In this document: positions 43,360-51,957 of the stretch, one piece after another
How the letters are laid out: the number at the start of each line of letters is the position of its first letter
Position numbering within the stretch: the stretch's first letter is position 1
Source: Halobacillus litoralis
GTDB lineage: Bacteria > Bacillota > Bacilli > Bacillales > Halobacillaceae
DNA length: 64,000 bases
Reading direction: 5' to 3'
NCBI RefSeq assembly: GCF_004101865.1
Contig: NZ_CP026118.1
Coordinates: 1,381,001-1,445,000 of the forward strand
Program-made: the position numbers and the translations under genes
Notes under the pieces: generated by a model
The model's input: the letters and a program-made list of their open reading frames with translations, nothing else
Told to the model about the DNA's origin: nothing
Databases searched by the model: none

Positions 43360-43887
43360 TCACTTTTCAATTTTATATAAAACATGACGGCATAGATCGC
43401 TTGATAAATCGATCTTCGGGTGATTAAACTCCTTCACGAAATGCAGCCCGATTTTGTTCATGACTGCTTTCGAAGGGTGGTTGATTTTAGCGGTGAAACT
43501 GAAGACTTCATCAAATCCAAGCTTTCCGAAGCCATAGTCCAGACATGCTCTGGCACCTTCTGTCGCGTATCCCTTCCCCCACGCAGGCCTTTTCAACCGA
43601 TAACCGATTTCCACACAAGGGGTGAAATCCTCCTCGAAAGTAGCACGGTGAAAACCTATAAAGCCGATAAATTCGTTCTTTTCCTTTGTTTCAACCGCAA
43701 ACAAGCCATAACCATGATGCTCGAACTCTTGTTGAATACGATCGTAAAATTTGTCTGTTTCATCACAAGATAGAGTCTGTGGAAAGTAAGACATTACATG
43801 TTCATCTGCATTCATTTTCCTGAAACTATCCAGATCCCCACTTTCCCAATCACGAAATATCAGTCGAGCTGATTCGAAATAAACCAT
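43360..43887 (-). CDS. GNAT acetyltransferase, RimJ/RimL type
   Basis: 175 aa. The opening ESARLIFRDWESGDLDSF and the acetyl-CoA region IGYRLKRPAWGKGYATEGARACLDYGF, then FSFTAKINHPSKAVMNKIGLHFVKEF, are typical of the RimJ/RimL branch, which acetylates N-terminal or small-molecule amines. Substrate unknown. Transcribed on its own or with the small gene downstream. Confidence 0.9.
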   Translation of the reverse strand: MVYFESARLIFRDWESGDLDSFRKMNADEHVMSYFPQTLSCDETDKFYDRIQQEFEHHGYGLFAVETKEKNEFIGFIGFHRATFEEDFTPCVEIGYRLKRPAWGKGYATEGARACLDYGFGKLGFDEVFSFTAKINHPSKAVMNKIGLHFVKEFNHPKIDLSSDLCRHVLYKIEK

Positions 43888-44076
43888 CTTCTCACTCCAA
43901 AATATGTCACACGTCTAAAATAAACGTTTTTTGTGCAGTTCATCTTTTCTTAACTCTAACATAATGCATTTACTAAAACTCCCGTTTTCAATGGCAGGAA
44001 AAAACATTCGCTCTTTTCTTGAACCAAGTCCATCCAAGTTGTATACGTGTTATAACTGCTTACAAGACGATTGAAG

Positions 44077-44101
44077 GATTACCCATTTATTATTCGGGTA
44101 T
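44077..44101 (+). promoter_or_regulatory. SigB-type promoter of the YflT-like gene
   Basis: GATTAC (4 of 6 to GTTTAA), 13-bp spacer, GGGTAT (perfect SigB -10 at 44096-44101). The product is of a general-stress family, which supports the reading. Confidence 0.6.
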
Positions 44102-44142
44102 GGGATATTAGATAGAAGTTAATGCACAAGGAGGATGAATTT

Positions 44143-44847
44143 ATGAATAACAAAATAATAGGCGGCGTTTTTTCTAGTGTAGGTAATGCAGAAAGAGCCA
44201 TATCTGAATTACAACGTCACGGTTATGGACACGATGACATCTCTGTTTTTGCTAAAGAAAAAAGTAAAGTGAATGTCTTAGAAGATGAAATGGATACTTC
44301 CGTCACCTCTAATAAAGGCAGTCGTGGGAAAAACGCTGGAAAAGGAGCTGGATTAGGGGCTTTATCCGGTGGGGCGTTAGGTGGGATCGGTGGTTTAATT
44401 ACAGGACTTGGTCTTCTCGCCATACCTGGCATCGGACAAATTGCTGCCGCGGGTCCGATCGTCGCCTCTCTTACTGGTGCAGGAGTAGGCGCAGGGGGTG
44501 GCGGGATCATCGGCGCACTTGTTGGAGCAGGGATGCCAGAAAAAGAAGCTAAGCAATATGAAAATCACTTGAAAGATGGAAAAATAATCGTAATCGTAGA
44601 GGCAACAGATACAATGCAGGATAAAGTATATCGCACATTCCTATCGAGTAAAACTGAAAATAAGTCGATGTATCCTGACAATTATCGCAATCAAAACAAC
44701 CCTTCATCCCATCGTATTCCTACTAACAATCATGACAGTGAAAAAACAAACCCGATTAAAAATGAAGGGGATCATGAGAACCAGAACACAATCCCTTCTG
44801 ATAAAACGAAAAAAACACGCTCAAGAACGTCAGAGCGCCATCAATAG
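44143..44847 (+). CDS. General stress protein with YflT/GlsA-like glycine zipper domain
   Basis: 234 aa. The N-terminal YflT (heat-induced stress protein) domain is GGVFSSVGNAERAISELQRHGYGHDDISVFAKEK. A glycine-rich membrane-active stretch follows (about 68-135; GLGALSGGALGGIGGLITG), then MPEKEAKQYENHLKDGKIIVIVEA, and a hydrophilic tail with basic and Asn/Pro-rich residues. AAGGAGG lies before the ATG. Bacillus relatives (YflT, YsnF) belong to the SigB stress regulon; a SigB-type promoter is visible here. Role in stress survival is inferred. Confidence 0.85.
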   Translation: MNNKIIGGVFSSVGNAERAISELQRHGYGHDDISVFAKEKSKVNVLEDEMDTSVTSNKGSRGKNAGKGAGLGALSGGALGGIGGLITGLGLLAIPGIGQIAAAGPIVASLTGAGVGAGGGGIIGALVGAGMPEKEAKQYENHLKDGKIIVIVEATDTMQDKVYRTFLSSKTENKSMYPDNYRNQNNPSSHRIPTNNHDSEKTNPIKNEGDHENQNTIPSDKTKKTRSRTSERHQ

Positions 44848-44869
44848 TAGTTCCATGTTTATTGTACAC

Positions 44870-44906
44870 TAAGGGAACTTCCCTCTTGGGGGAGTTCCTC
44901 TTTTTT
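44870..44906 (+). terminator. Terminator after the stress gene
   Basis: GGAACT/AGTTCC and CCC/GGG arms with one mismatch, followed by six T. Confidence 0.8.
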
Positions 44907-44981
44907 CATTCCGTTCAAGCGCTGATGAGTCGAGAATAATACCGTTTATACCAAGTGGGGCGGAGGGCCAGAAATTTTATA

Positions 44982-45539
44982 TTACATGGTTCGATCGGGA
45001 TTCAACCTGGCCATCAGTAAAGTATTATAGTAAATTCCATCAGAAAGCCATCGATCTTCTTTTAATGTACCTTCGACTTCAAAACCATATTCTTTATAAA
45101 GACTTATAGCTTTTTTATTTGTTTCAAGTACACGTAACGTCATTTTCCTGATATCGTTTGAATCTGACCAAATAATCGATTCTTTCAATAAACTTCTTCC
45201 AATACCATTACCCCAAAATGCCCTTAACACCCCAACACCAAACTCCACTTTATGGGAAAATCTTTTTAAGTGATCACATTCGCACCTTGAATAGCCGACA
45301 ATTTCCCTATCAATCTCTGCTATTAAAAAAAGATGATTAAGACTCTCTGTATCTCCTCTTATGAGGTCTTTAAATCCTTCTTCATTTATGTAGGCTTCTC
45401 CTTGTTCTCTATCCAGGTTTTCCGTTTCGCCATCTATTTCTAACCTTAACTCAGATAAGGGGCCAGCATCGTTCTCTACTGCAGACCTAATCGTATAACG
45501 TAGATTACGATGGTAATAATCTCGATCATTTATTTTCAT
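44982..45539 (-). CDS. GNAT acetyltransferase
   Basis: 185 aa. Acetyl-CoA fold: YTIRSAVENDAGPLSELRLEI, then VEFGVGVLRAFWGNGIGRSLLKESIIWS and MTLRVLETNKKAISLYKEYGFEVEGT. The start at 45539 has GGAGGGG ten bases upstream and gives a normal family length; an ATG at 45647 that overlaps the ArsR stop (TGATG) would add 36 residues with no GNAT resemblance. Last gene of the SRPBCC-ArsR unit. Substrate unknown. Confidence 0.82.
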   Translation of the reverse strand: MKINDRDYYHRNLRYTIRSAVENDAGPLSELRLEIDGETENLDREQGEAYINEEGFKDLIRGDTESLNHLFLIAEIDREIVGYSRCECDHLKRFSHKVEFGVGVLRAFWGNGIGRSLLKESIIWSDSNDIRKMTLRVLETNKKAISLYKEYGFEVEGTLKEDRWLSDGIYYNTLLMARLNPDRTM

Positions 45540-45646
45540 CTGAATGTTTCCCCTCCGCACTCTATACATCCGCCCTTCTAATATCAGAGATATAGAAGGT
45601 GATTGAGGCTCTGGACCTGCGTTATAGTAATCATTAATCTTATTCA

Positions 45647-45994
45647 TCAATGATCATTCTTGTTGTCTTTCATTTCAGCTTTATCCTTAATCCAATCTAA
45701 TTTTCTGTCCCACTCTGTTGCTATATTTCTCATCCACTCTGCTGTTGAAAATAATTGCCCGGGACACACCCTGTGTCTCATTTCTCGACCAATTCGGGTC
45801 GAAAACACTAGGCCAGCATCATTTAGGACTGTAAGGTGTTTGACCACTGCCTGGCGAGATACAGGCACCTTTTTGGCTAATGTGGTTGCTGTTGCCTCAC
45901 CTGTTAAAGCGATTTGGTCAAGCAGCTGACGGCGGATCGGATCGGCTAAAGCATTGAAAACCATGTCATTTTTATGATTATCTTCTGACAACAT
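45647..45994 (-). CDS. ArsR family transcriptional regulator
   Basis: 115 aa. The winged helix is VFNALADPIRRQLLDQIALTGEATATTLAKKVPVSRQAVVKHLTVLNDAGLVFSTRIGREMRHRV, without the CxC metal site, so probably not metal-sensing. The C-terminal helix WMRNIATEWDRKLDWIKD is typical of the SdpR-like group that is paired with SRPBCC proteins. It starts just after the SRPBCC stop; GTG at 46009 is an alternative. No clear ribosome site, so translation is likely coupled. Confidence 0.87.
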   Translation of the reverse strand: MLSEDNHKNDMVFNALADPIRRQLLDQIALTGEATATTLAKKVPVSRQAVVKHLTVLNDAGLVFSTRIGREMRHRVCPGQLFSTAEWMRNIATEWDRKLDWIKDKAEMKDNKNDH

Positions 45995-45995
45995 A

Positions 45996-46427
45996 TTACT
46001 GCTCAGCACGCTTTCGTATTACTTCAAGTTGGTATTTCCATCCTTCAATATTCCCATTGAAGAACTTTTCCTGCTCTTCTTCAGAGACCGTAAGACTGGA
46101 AAAACCACTTTCAACCACACGCAGCCAAGTCCCTCCGTCATCAGTTTTCAATATAAATTCAACCAATGTGGAGTTCCCTTCTTTTGGTTCCACACCAGGG
46201 AAAGAACTTGCCCATCGACATGCCAGATAACTAGGTGGATCTTCTTTTTCAATTTTGACAGGAAATTCCCCATACTTCGTATCAGCCACTACAAATGATC
46301 CATCAACTTTCACTTTGTCAGGGCCTGGAGCATCTCCGACCCACCATGCGGGTTGACTGATCAAATCCCATACTGTTTGGATAGATGCATTAATAAAAAC
46401 CTCTCGTTCAATCGAATCCATATTCAT
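45996..46427 (-). CDS. SRPBCC/AHSA1 domain protein
   Basis: 143 aa, single START-like domain of the AHSA1 (Aha1 C-terminal) type: IEREVFINASIQTVWDLISQPAWW, DPPSYLACRWAS and STLVEFILKTDDGGTWLRVVESGFSSL. These proteins bind a hydrophobic ligand. In many Firmicutes and Actinobacteria they pair with an ArsR repressor, as here, perhaps as a ligand-handling partner. First gene of the three-gene unit. Confidence 0.88.
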   Translation of the reverse strand: MNMDSIEREVFINASIQTVWDLISQPAWWVGDAPGPDKVKVDGSFVVADTKYGEFPVKIEKEDPPSYLACRWASSFPGVEPKEGNSTLVEFILKTDDGGTWLRVVESGFSSLTVSEEEQEKFFNGNIEGWKYQLEVIRKRAEQ

Positions 46428-46546
46428 TTTTGAGCACCACCTTTTTTATATGTGCAACCTTAGAGTAGCACATATAAACTATTTACTGCAACATAAAGGT
46501 TGCACATAATGTGTTTTTATCTATTTCTTCTTCATCTCTTTGAAAA

Positions 46547-46819
46547 TCACCCCATAATGAATGACAAGTAATTAATGAATAAGAACCACCCTAATGATGC
46601 TAAACTCAATGAAAGTACAGATACAGATAGATATGGGTGAGAACCTAGTCTCCTTCTGGACTGAAATAAGAAGACACTCGCTAATAATATACTAAGAGCA
46701 AAAAACACGCCGAACATGATATTCCAGGCAGCGCTGAATCTGATATCAAAATCAATCAACACTATTCCTATGTAACAAGTATTGATTATTAATGAAAGGA
46801 CCAATAGGAACTTTTTCAC
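46547..46819 (-). CDS. Small three-segment membrane protein
   Basis: 90 aa with membrane segments at about 4-21, 32-52 and 66-86 and a basic loop QSRRRLGSH. A GTG at 46819 has GGAGGTGATGAG directly before it. No family recognised. Last of a run of tiny membrane-protein genes on this strand. Confidence 0.65.
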   Translation of the reverse strand: MKKFLLVLSLIINTCYIGIVLIDFDIRFSAAWNIMFGVFFALSILLASVFLFQSRRRLGSHPYLSVSVLSLSLASLGWFLFINYLSFIMG

Positions 46820-46839
46820 CTCATCACCTCCCTGAATAA

Positions 46840-46923
46840 TCACTCGCCTGAATCATAATGATTTCTACGGACCATTAACGTGAAGATAGATATAATCATT
46901 CCAAAGAAAACAATTGTAATCAA
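46840..46923 (-). CDS. Possible 27-aa membrane miniprotein
   Basis: TTG start overlapping the stop of the frameshifted gene upstream, with a G-rich stretch before it. Encodes one hydrophobic helix (ITIVFFGMIISIFTLMV) and a polar tail. It could be a real coupled miniprotein or the tail of the broken gene; weakly supported. Confidence 0.35.
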   Translation of the reverse strand: MITIVFFGMIISIFTLMVRRNHYDSGE

Positions 46924-47185
46924 CTGCCCCACCCCCGAATTTCAGAAGAAGAAAATTCACTCAGTATTATGAGGCCAAAAATAAATAAGGATGTGAAAAT
47001 ATAAAAGTAACCACTCTTTTTTTCACTATCTCCGACTTTCTCTAAACCAAACAGAAAAACATCACAACATTAAACAAGTAAATGCTCACCGCAGGGATAT
47101 GAAGACGATCAATGAACAAATGATAAAATACTGCACTTAATCCAACGACCGCTACCCCCAGGTTCAGTTTTCTTAAGAGTTTCAC
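46920..47185 (-). pseudogene. Two-segment small membrane protein, frameshifted
   Basis: GTG at 47185 with AGGAAGGA upstream begins KLLRKLNLGVAVVGLSAVFYHLF, then VSIYLFNVVM. The frame stops shortly after. Adding one base in the five-A run at 47055-47059 restores a continuous reading MFFLFGLEKVGDSEKKSG and a second membrane helix FIFTSLFIFGLIIL-type segment, giving about 88 aa. Either a real mutation or a base-calling error. Confidence 0.6.
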
Positions 47186-47395
47186 TTGTCCTTCCTCCAA
47201 ACCCTACAATTACGGACTAAAATTCCAGCAGTAAATAAAGCTCTTCGAAATGATAGAACCAAAGCCAAGTCTGGTTATTCATTAAAAACAGTAAAAGGCA
47301 TCAATCTAAAGCAGGGCTCTCCCCTCTATATGACTAGGTCACCTCCAGCCATGTCTGCTTTCTCAAGCAACCAATCACCAAAATTCATAACATAT

Positions 47396-47587
47396 TCAAT
47401 TCAGAAATATGCCCCCTATTATACTAAGTAACCCCATTAAAACAACGCTCCCAATGACAAAATACTTTATAAGCCTGATTGGCAATGGAAGTCGCCCACC
47501 ACCTGAACTGATTTGCCCCTCTATTTTTTGCTGATGGGCAATCGCATCGTTGAAGGGTTTATTTGGACCTTCATTATAATTAGCCAT
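47396..47587 (-). CDS. Small single-pass membrane protein
   Basis: 63 aa. Hydrophilic N-terminus rich in Asn and Gly, then one membrane helix (YFVIGSVVLMGLLSIIGGIFL). AGGAGG precedes the ATG at the right distance. Eight bases after the neighbouring small membrane gene. No family recognised. Confidence 0.7.
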   Translation of the reverse strand: MANYNEGPNKPFNDAIAHQQKIEGQISSGGGRLPLPIRLIKYFVIGSVVLMGLLSIIGGIFLN

Positions 47588-47595
47588 AGTTCCTC

Positions 47596-47787
47596 CTATT
47601 CGGAATCTTTTTTTCTTTTCCTATATATACTGGATACTGCTAATAATATCAACCCGACAATCATCAATGGGATTACGAATAATGAGAATGGTTCTGGAGC
47701 ATCCGTAATATTAATTCCGAAGCCTGCGACAAAAAGAAATAACCCTATGTAGTACAGTGTTTTCCCATTGTAGTTAGAACGCCCCAT
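47596..47787 (-). CDS. Small two-segment membrane protein
   Basis: 63 aa. Two membrane helices (TLYYIGLFLFVAGFGINI and FVIPLMIVGLILLAVSSIY) and a basic tail RKRKK that should face the cytosol. AAGGAGAG precedes the ATG at 47787. Forms a two-gene unit with the gene at 47396. No family recognised. Confidence 0.7.
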   Translation of the reverse strand: MGRSNYNGKTLYYIGLFLFVAGFGINITDAPEPFSLFVIPLMIVGLILLAVSSIYRKRKKDSE

Positions 47788-47823
47788 TTTCACCTCTCCT
47801 TAGAAAATATCTGACTCCGACAC

Positions 47824-48340
47824 TCAACTGAATTGGTTCTTCAATTCTTTGATATTACACACAACTATTGTTTTATCCCTGTATTTTCCGAAGCTCTTAA
47901 AAAAAATTCGGTTTACCTCTTTCTTCAAATTGCTTATTCCATTTGAACATTTTCAAAAAAATTTTCAGAGTCGGTTGATAATTCGCATGTTCCATCCCGG
48001 CCTTCTGAAAAATGTATCTCTTGATGATACGGTACGTTCTCGTAGAATAATTGATATCCAAAAATATAATTAAGTCTGCATGTTGAAAGCTTCCCGAAAC
48101 CCACTCCTCATTATGAACGCCCTCTATTATCCAACTTTCAGAACGGACAATTGTATTCAAGTAATTACGTTTCTCTAAGTCTGTTCTTCTTCTATCCGCT
48201 CCTGGATTCCGTTCCCAAGCGACATTATCCAACTCGTAATATGGAACCCCCAATTTAGTAGACAGTTCTTTTGCTAAGGTTGTTTTCCCGCTTGCTACCG
48301 AGCCGATGATATGGATTTTCCTTGGAATATTCCTCTGCAC
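47824..48340 (-). pseudogene. Topology-modulation-type P-loop kinase, frameshifted near C-terminus
   Basis: The first 147 residues are intact: IHIIGSVASGKTTLAKELS (Walker A), YELDNVAWERNPG, WIIEGVHNEEW and ADLIIFLDINYSTRTYRIIKR, the adenylate-kinase-like topology modulation family (FlaR). Reading stops after KPNFF at an eight-A run (47899-47906). With seven A, the frame continues as KSFGKYRDKTIVVCNIKELK to a stop at 47824, giving 171 aa, the normal family length. So one extra base is present, as mutation or error. Confidence 0.85.
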
Positions 48341-48512
48341 TTTTTGGTCACCATCCGACTATTCAGATACTTTAGAAAATTTCACACTCTAAACGTATCA
48401 CATGTGGAAATATTTGAGAACACCAAATAACTCTTACGCACAGAACAAGAAGCGAAATCCCATCAAATAATAAGTAAAGTGGTTCTCACGTCGAAACGCC
48501 ACCTTTCTGCAG

Positions 48513-48541
48513 AAAAAAACCAGACCTATTTGGCCTGGTTT
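48513..48541 (-). terminator. Terminator after the SurA-like gene
   Basis: AAACCAG (48517-48523) pairs with CTGGTTT (48535-48541), inner CC/GG, with a T-rich exit on the minus strand. Confidence 0.8.
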
Positions 48542-48548
48542 CTCAAGT

Positions 48549-49325
48549 TTAAATATTTACTGTCACATCTGCTTCTTCACGTAGATTTTTGACAAGTTTT
48601 TGAGTAGCTTCTGACTCTTTCTGTTGTTTCAATTGATCTTTAAGACGATCCTTCACTTCTTCATAAGCAGGAACTTCCTGTCCATTCTCCGCTTTTTCCT
48701 GTTGAGCTTTCATTTGATCGTACGCTTTTTTCACTTCTTCTTCAGTCGGTTCTGTATCGCCAGCTTCTTCAGCGATCAGCTTGTCCAACTTGATTTGTGT
48801 CCCCACTTGCGTCATGACTTCTTCTTTACTCATGCCTTGCTCTTCTAATTTTTTCAAGAATTCATCTGTGGATTTTACTTGTCGTTCCTTAGCCAGCTCT
48901 TCAAGCTTTTTATCTTTTTCTTCTTGCGGAGCCTTGTAGTCACGGCTGTCAGCTTCCTGGATCAATAACTCTTGACCAACGAGACTGTCAGCTACTTGCT
49001 TTTTCAATTTATCCTGGTCGACCTTTTGACCTGACATTTGAGATTGCATAGCCATTTGTTGGAATTGACCTTTATACACATTCTCAAACTCAGCTTTCTT
49101 GATTTCTTCACCATTGACCTTTGCTACTACATCAGGTACACCTTCTAAGTCAGGCTTTGGCATTTCCTGTTGCTGGGAATCTTCGCTTGCCTGCTCTTCT
49201 TGTTTTTGTTCATCTTTATTATTATCACCTTCAGCAGACTCTCCTTCATCACTACCGCAGGCTGCAAGTAGGGAAACAAAAGCTGCAAAAATTAAAGTCA
49301 GTAACCATTTTTTATTCAATGTCAT
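48549..49325 (-). CDS. SurA N-terminal-like chaperone lipoprotein
   Basis: 258 aa. Lipobox LAAC (Cys23) and an acidic linker to about residue 60, then the helical SurA N-terminal module (VVAKVNGEEIKKAEFENVYKGQF, KKQVADSLVGQELLIQEADSR). It has no parvulin rotamase domain, unlike PrsA, so it should bind unfolded secreted proteins without isomerase activity. Highly charged, coiled helices to the end. Outer face of the membrane. Single gene with terminator. Confidence 0.88.
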   Translation of the reverse strand: MTLNKKWLLTLIFAAFVSLLAACGSDEGESAEGDNNKDEQKQEEQASEDSQQQEMPKPDLEGVPDVVAKVNGEEIKKAEFENVYKGQFQQMAMQSQMSGQKVDQDKLKKQVADSLVGQELLIQEADSRDYKAPQEEKDKKLEELAKERQVKSTDEFLKKLEEQGMSKEEVMTQVGTQIKLDKLIAEEAGDTEPTEEEVKKAYDQMKAQQEKAENGQEVPAYEEVKDRLKDQLKQQKESEATQKLVKNLREEADVTVNI

Positions 49326-49515
49326 TTCTCCTTTATTATCAACGTTGATTGCTATTGTAACATTTACTATAGAAGTGTAAATACATCAACCAAGCTAGAT
49401 GATCATGTTTTCAAGTGTCTACGTTCCTCCATCCCCTGTTATGAGCACTTTCAAGGTCCAAGAAGGAACAAATGTGGAAAATCTGTGTAAAAGCCTTCCA
49501 CTTATTGAGAAATAG

Positions 49516-49983
49516 TTACTTGATAATGGGAGGCTCCTTTCCTTCAAGCCAATCAGTAATAAATGGCGCCTGATGTGAATTAATATGCCCAGGAATGGTA
49601 GTTTTATGAAAAAAATCCAACTCCCTGCTTTCATGATTCCCAAGCAGTACGCCATCAAATTTTCTTGAAATGAAAATAATCTGTACACTGAAGACCTGGT
49701 CACCATTTTCGTATTGAGCGTATCCCTTTTCCCCTGAATAAACACCAAACAACTCAAGCTCATGAATAGTCAAGCCTGTCTCTTCAAAAACCTCCCGCTT
49801 CACTGTCGCTTCAAAGGTTTCCCCGATTTCGAGCAGACCACCAGGGATCCCCCACACGCCATAGTCCGACCGCTTTTGCAGTAGGATCCGGCCTGAGCCG
49901 TCTTCGATAATCGCGCCACAACCGACAGTCAACAAAGTTTCATGACCAATCATCGCACGCATTGTTTTTATATAATCATTCAT
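49516..49983 (-). CDS. NUDIX hydrolase
   Basis: 155 aa. The Nudix box is GGLLEIGETFEATVKREVFEETGL with the REVFEE core intact, preceded by the strand ILLQKRSDYGVWGIP. These enzymes hydrolyse nucleoside diphosphates linked to another group; the substrate is not evident. Single-gene unit. Confidence 0.92.
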   Translation of the reverse strand: MNDYIKTMRAMIGHETLLTVGCGAIIEDGSGRILLQKRSDYGVWGIPGGLLEIGETFEATVKREVFEETGLTIHELELFGVYSGEKGYAQYENGDQVFSVQIIFISRKFDGVLLGNHESRELDFFHKTTIPGHINSHQAPFITDWLEGKEPPIIK

Positions 49984-50087
49984 AGCTCAATCCCCCTGTA
50001 CACTATGGAAAACCAATCACTCTTCCAAAAAGGGGTGATTTTTCTGAATAGCACTTAGGATAATTTCTTTTCACTATAAAACCCCGC

Positions 50088-50114
50088 TGTAAAAGAGAAT
50101 AACACAGCGAGGGG
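50088..50114 (-). terminator. Terminator after the MerR-methyltransferase gene
   Basis: CCCCGCTGT (50092-50100) pairs with ACAGCGAGGGG (50104-50114) with one bulge, then TTTTA on the minus strand. Confidence 0.65.
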
Positions 50115-50158
50115 AGGTAGGCTATATTCAAGGTTCTGATTATGAGAGCGACCTTTCT

Positions 50159-51172
50159 CTATTTTTCTGCATATAAAAGGTGCAGAATTCTGTTGAATTG
50201 GTGTGTTTTCACGTTGTAACCTTCTTTCTCCAGCCAGTTAACAAGTTTTGAAAGATCAGCATAGAATTCATCATGGATAGCATCCACTGCTTCTCCATTT
50301 CCTTCCTGTTCAAATTGAGCGAGGATGCGCTGTTTCTCTTTTTCATTTTCAAACATTAAATCTGCAATGGCTATTCTTCCATCATCGTTCAAAATACGGT
50401 CCATCTCAGCCAGGGCTAGTTCTTTTTCGGCATCTGGCAAGTGATGAAGAGCATAGCTTGATACCACAAAATCTGTACTGTGATCCATAATAGGAAGTGA
50501 TAAAAAATGACCAGGACGTGTCTCCAATTCAGGATACTTTTTCAAACAAACTTTCAGCATTTCTTCCGATTGATCCACTCCGATCATTGTTGTGCCATCA
50601 TCCATAAATAGAGCAGCCAAATTACCTGTGCCAGTGCCGATATCGACCCCCAGCTCCTCCGGTTTCGGTTCCACCCAATCTTTAACCTTAGACAGTGCTA
50701 CATGATAATGTTCATGAACATTGAATCGATAGCCAGTGGTTTTTATAGTTTGATCATATTCTTCTGCTTGCTCATCAAAATTCCAACGATCTTTCCAACT
50801 CTTTCTCATTTTTTTAACCTCTTTCAATTGTTGGGATAGATTTAACAGGTCTTCGTGTCCTGGCGATTCTCCTATCATTTGGTCCAACGTCGTAATCATA
50901 TCTTTGATTTGGATCCATTCTCCATATAACGCAGACCGCTGCAGATCCAAGTAAGACTGGATATTATCTCCTTCCAAACTGGCTTTTATTTGAGCTGTGG
51001 ACATTCCCACTTCGCGAAGAGCCAGAATTGTCTGGAGTTTCCACAAATCTTCTTCCTGAAAATAACGGTAATCGTTCTCTCCTTTTTCAGGAGTGATCAA
51101 TCCTTTTTCTTCATAAAAGCGAATGGTGCGAGGTGTCGTATGTAACATCTTTGCAGTTTCTGTAATTTTCAT
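50159..51172 (-). CDS. MerR regulator fused to a SAM-dependent methyltransferase
   Basis: 337 aa. Residues 1-70 are a MerR winged helix (MKITETAKMLHTTPRTIRFYEEKGLI), 75-130 the dimer coiled coil, and 150-335 a class I methyltransferase with motif I GVDIGTGTGN (175-184), VDQSEEML and a motif-IV-like DFVVSSYALHHLP, close to YrrT-type enzymes. The methyltransferase sits where MerR proteins carry the effector domain, so SAM or the substrate may be sensed directly. A promoter with the 19-bp spacer typical of MerR control is just upstream, indicating autoregulation. Confidence 0.92.
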   Translation of the reverse strand: MKITETAKMLHTTPRTIRFYEEKGLITPEKGENDYRYFQEEDLWKLQTILALREVGMSTAQIKASLEGDNIQSYLDLQRSALYGEWIQIKDMITTLDQMIGESPGHEDLLNLSQQLKEVKKMRKSWKDRWNFDEQAEEYDQTIKTTGYRFNVHEHYHVALSKVKDWVEPKPEELGVDIGTGTGNLAALFMDDGTTMIGVDQSEEMLKVCLKKYPELETRPGHFLSLPIMDHSTDFVVSSYALHHLPDAEKELALAEMDRILNDDGRIAIADLMFENEKEKQRILAQFEQEGNGEAVDAIHDEFYADLSKLVNWLEKEGYNVKTHQFNRILHLLYAEK

Positions 51173-51195
51173 GGTATTCCTCCTTTACTGTCTTT

Positions 51196-51226
51196 AATAT
51201 AAAGGTTGACGCCAGGTTAAGGTAAA
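51196..51226 (-). promoter_or_regulatory. MerR-type promoter with 19-bp spacer
   Basis: On the minus strand -35 TTTACC, 19 bp, -10 TATATT. The spacer contains AGGTTRA-type repeats (on the plus strand AGGTTGACG and AGGTTAAGG, 11 bp apart). Overlong spacers are the hallmark of MerR-activated promoters. Confidence 0.65.
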
Positions 51227-51456
51227 GGCTTATTTTAAAGTTTTAGAAAGCGGACTGCCAAAGGTTAGAATGTTTCTCGATAAAGTGAATACCACCTATC
51301 ATTGGATAATTATGTTAAACTAGTAAACGTATACATAACGAGAGAACAGGTAAGTGCTCGCTTCTTTATCAGTCATTCCCTCACAATTCCTCCAGATTAA
51401 ACGATATCTTCTACAGAAAAAATATAATATATCAGTCAAACATTCAGGAGGCGATC

Positions 51457-51957
51457 GTGCCTATGCTTGAAACGAACCGATGTGTAGTTAGAAAGATTTC
51501 CAATGACGACTATGATGATGTAAAAGAGATCTACCTTAATGAAGAAGTCAGAAAATACCTTGGCGGGACCCGTGAAATAGACTCTATATCAACAATTCTC
51601 GCGCAGATGGTGATGCCCCCGGATCACTCATTCTACTGGAAGATTAAAGATAAACGCACCGATAGTTTTGTAGGGTTAATTTCTTTGGACCCTCATCATT
51701 CAGGCGATCAATTAGAAATTTCCTATCAGCTCTTACCCCAATGGTGGGGAAAAGGGTATGCAGGCGAAGTTCTTTCATCCGTCCTCCATTACGGCTTCAC
51801 TGTATTAAAACTACCAAGAGTGGTCGCAGAAACACAAACGGCTAATATGCGATCTCGACGACTCTTAGAAAAGTCTGGAATGAAATTGGTCACTATCCGC
51901 CAAAGGTTCGGTGCAGAACAATCGATTTATCAAATAGAGAGGGACGACTTAAAATAA
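51457..51957 (+). CDS. GNAT acetyltransferase, RimJ/RimL-like
   Basis: 166 aa. LETNRCVVRKISNDDYDDVKEIY opens the fold; ISYQLLPQWWGKGYAGEVLSSVLHYGF is the acetyl-CoA loop and VVAETQTANMRSRRLLEKSGMKLV the closing motif. A GTG at 51457 lies five bases after AGGAGG; an ATG at 51463 is also possible. Substrate unknown. Followed 92 bases later by a small membrane gene. Confidence 0.9.
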   Translation: MPMLETNRCVVRKISNDDYDDVKEIYLNEEVRKYLGGTREIDSISTILAQMVMPPDHSFYWKIKDKRTDSFVGLISLDPHHSGDQLEISYQLLPQWWGKGYAGEVLSSVLHYGFTVLKLPRVVAETQTANMRSRRLLEKSGMKLVTIRQRFGAEQSIYQIERDDLK

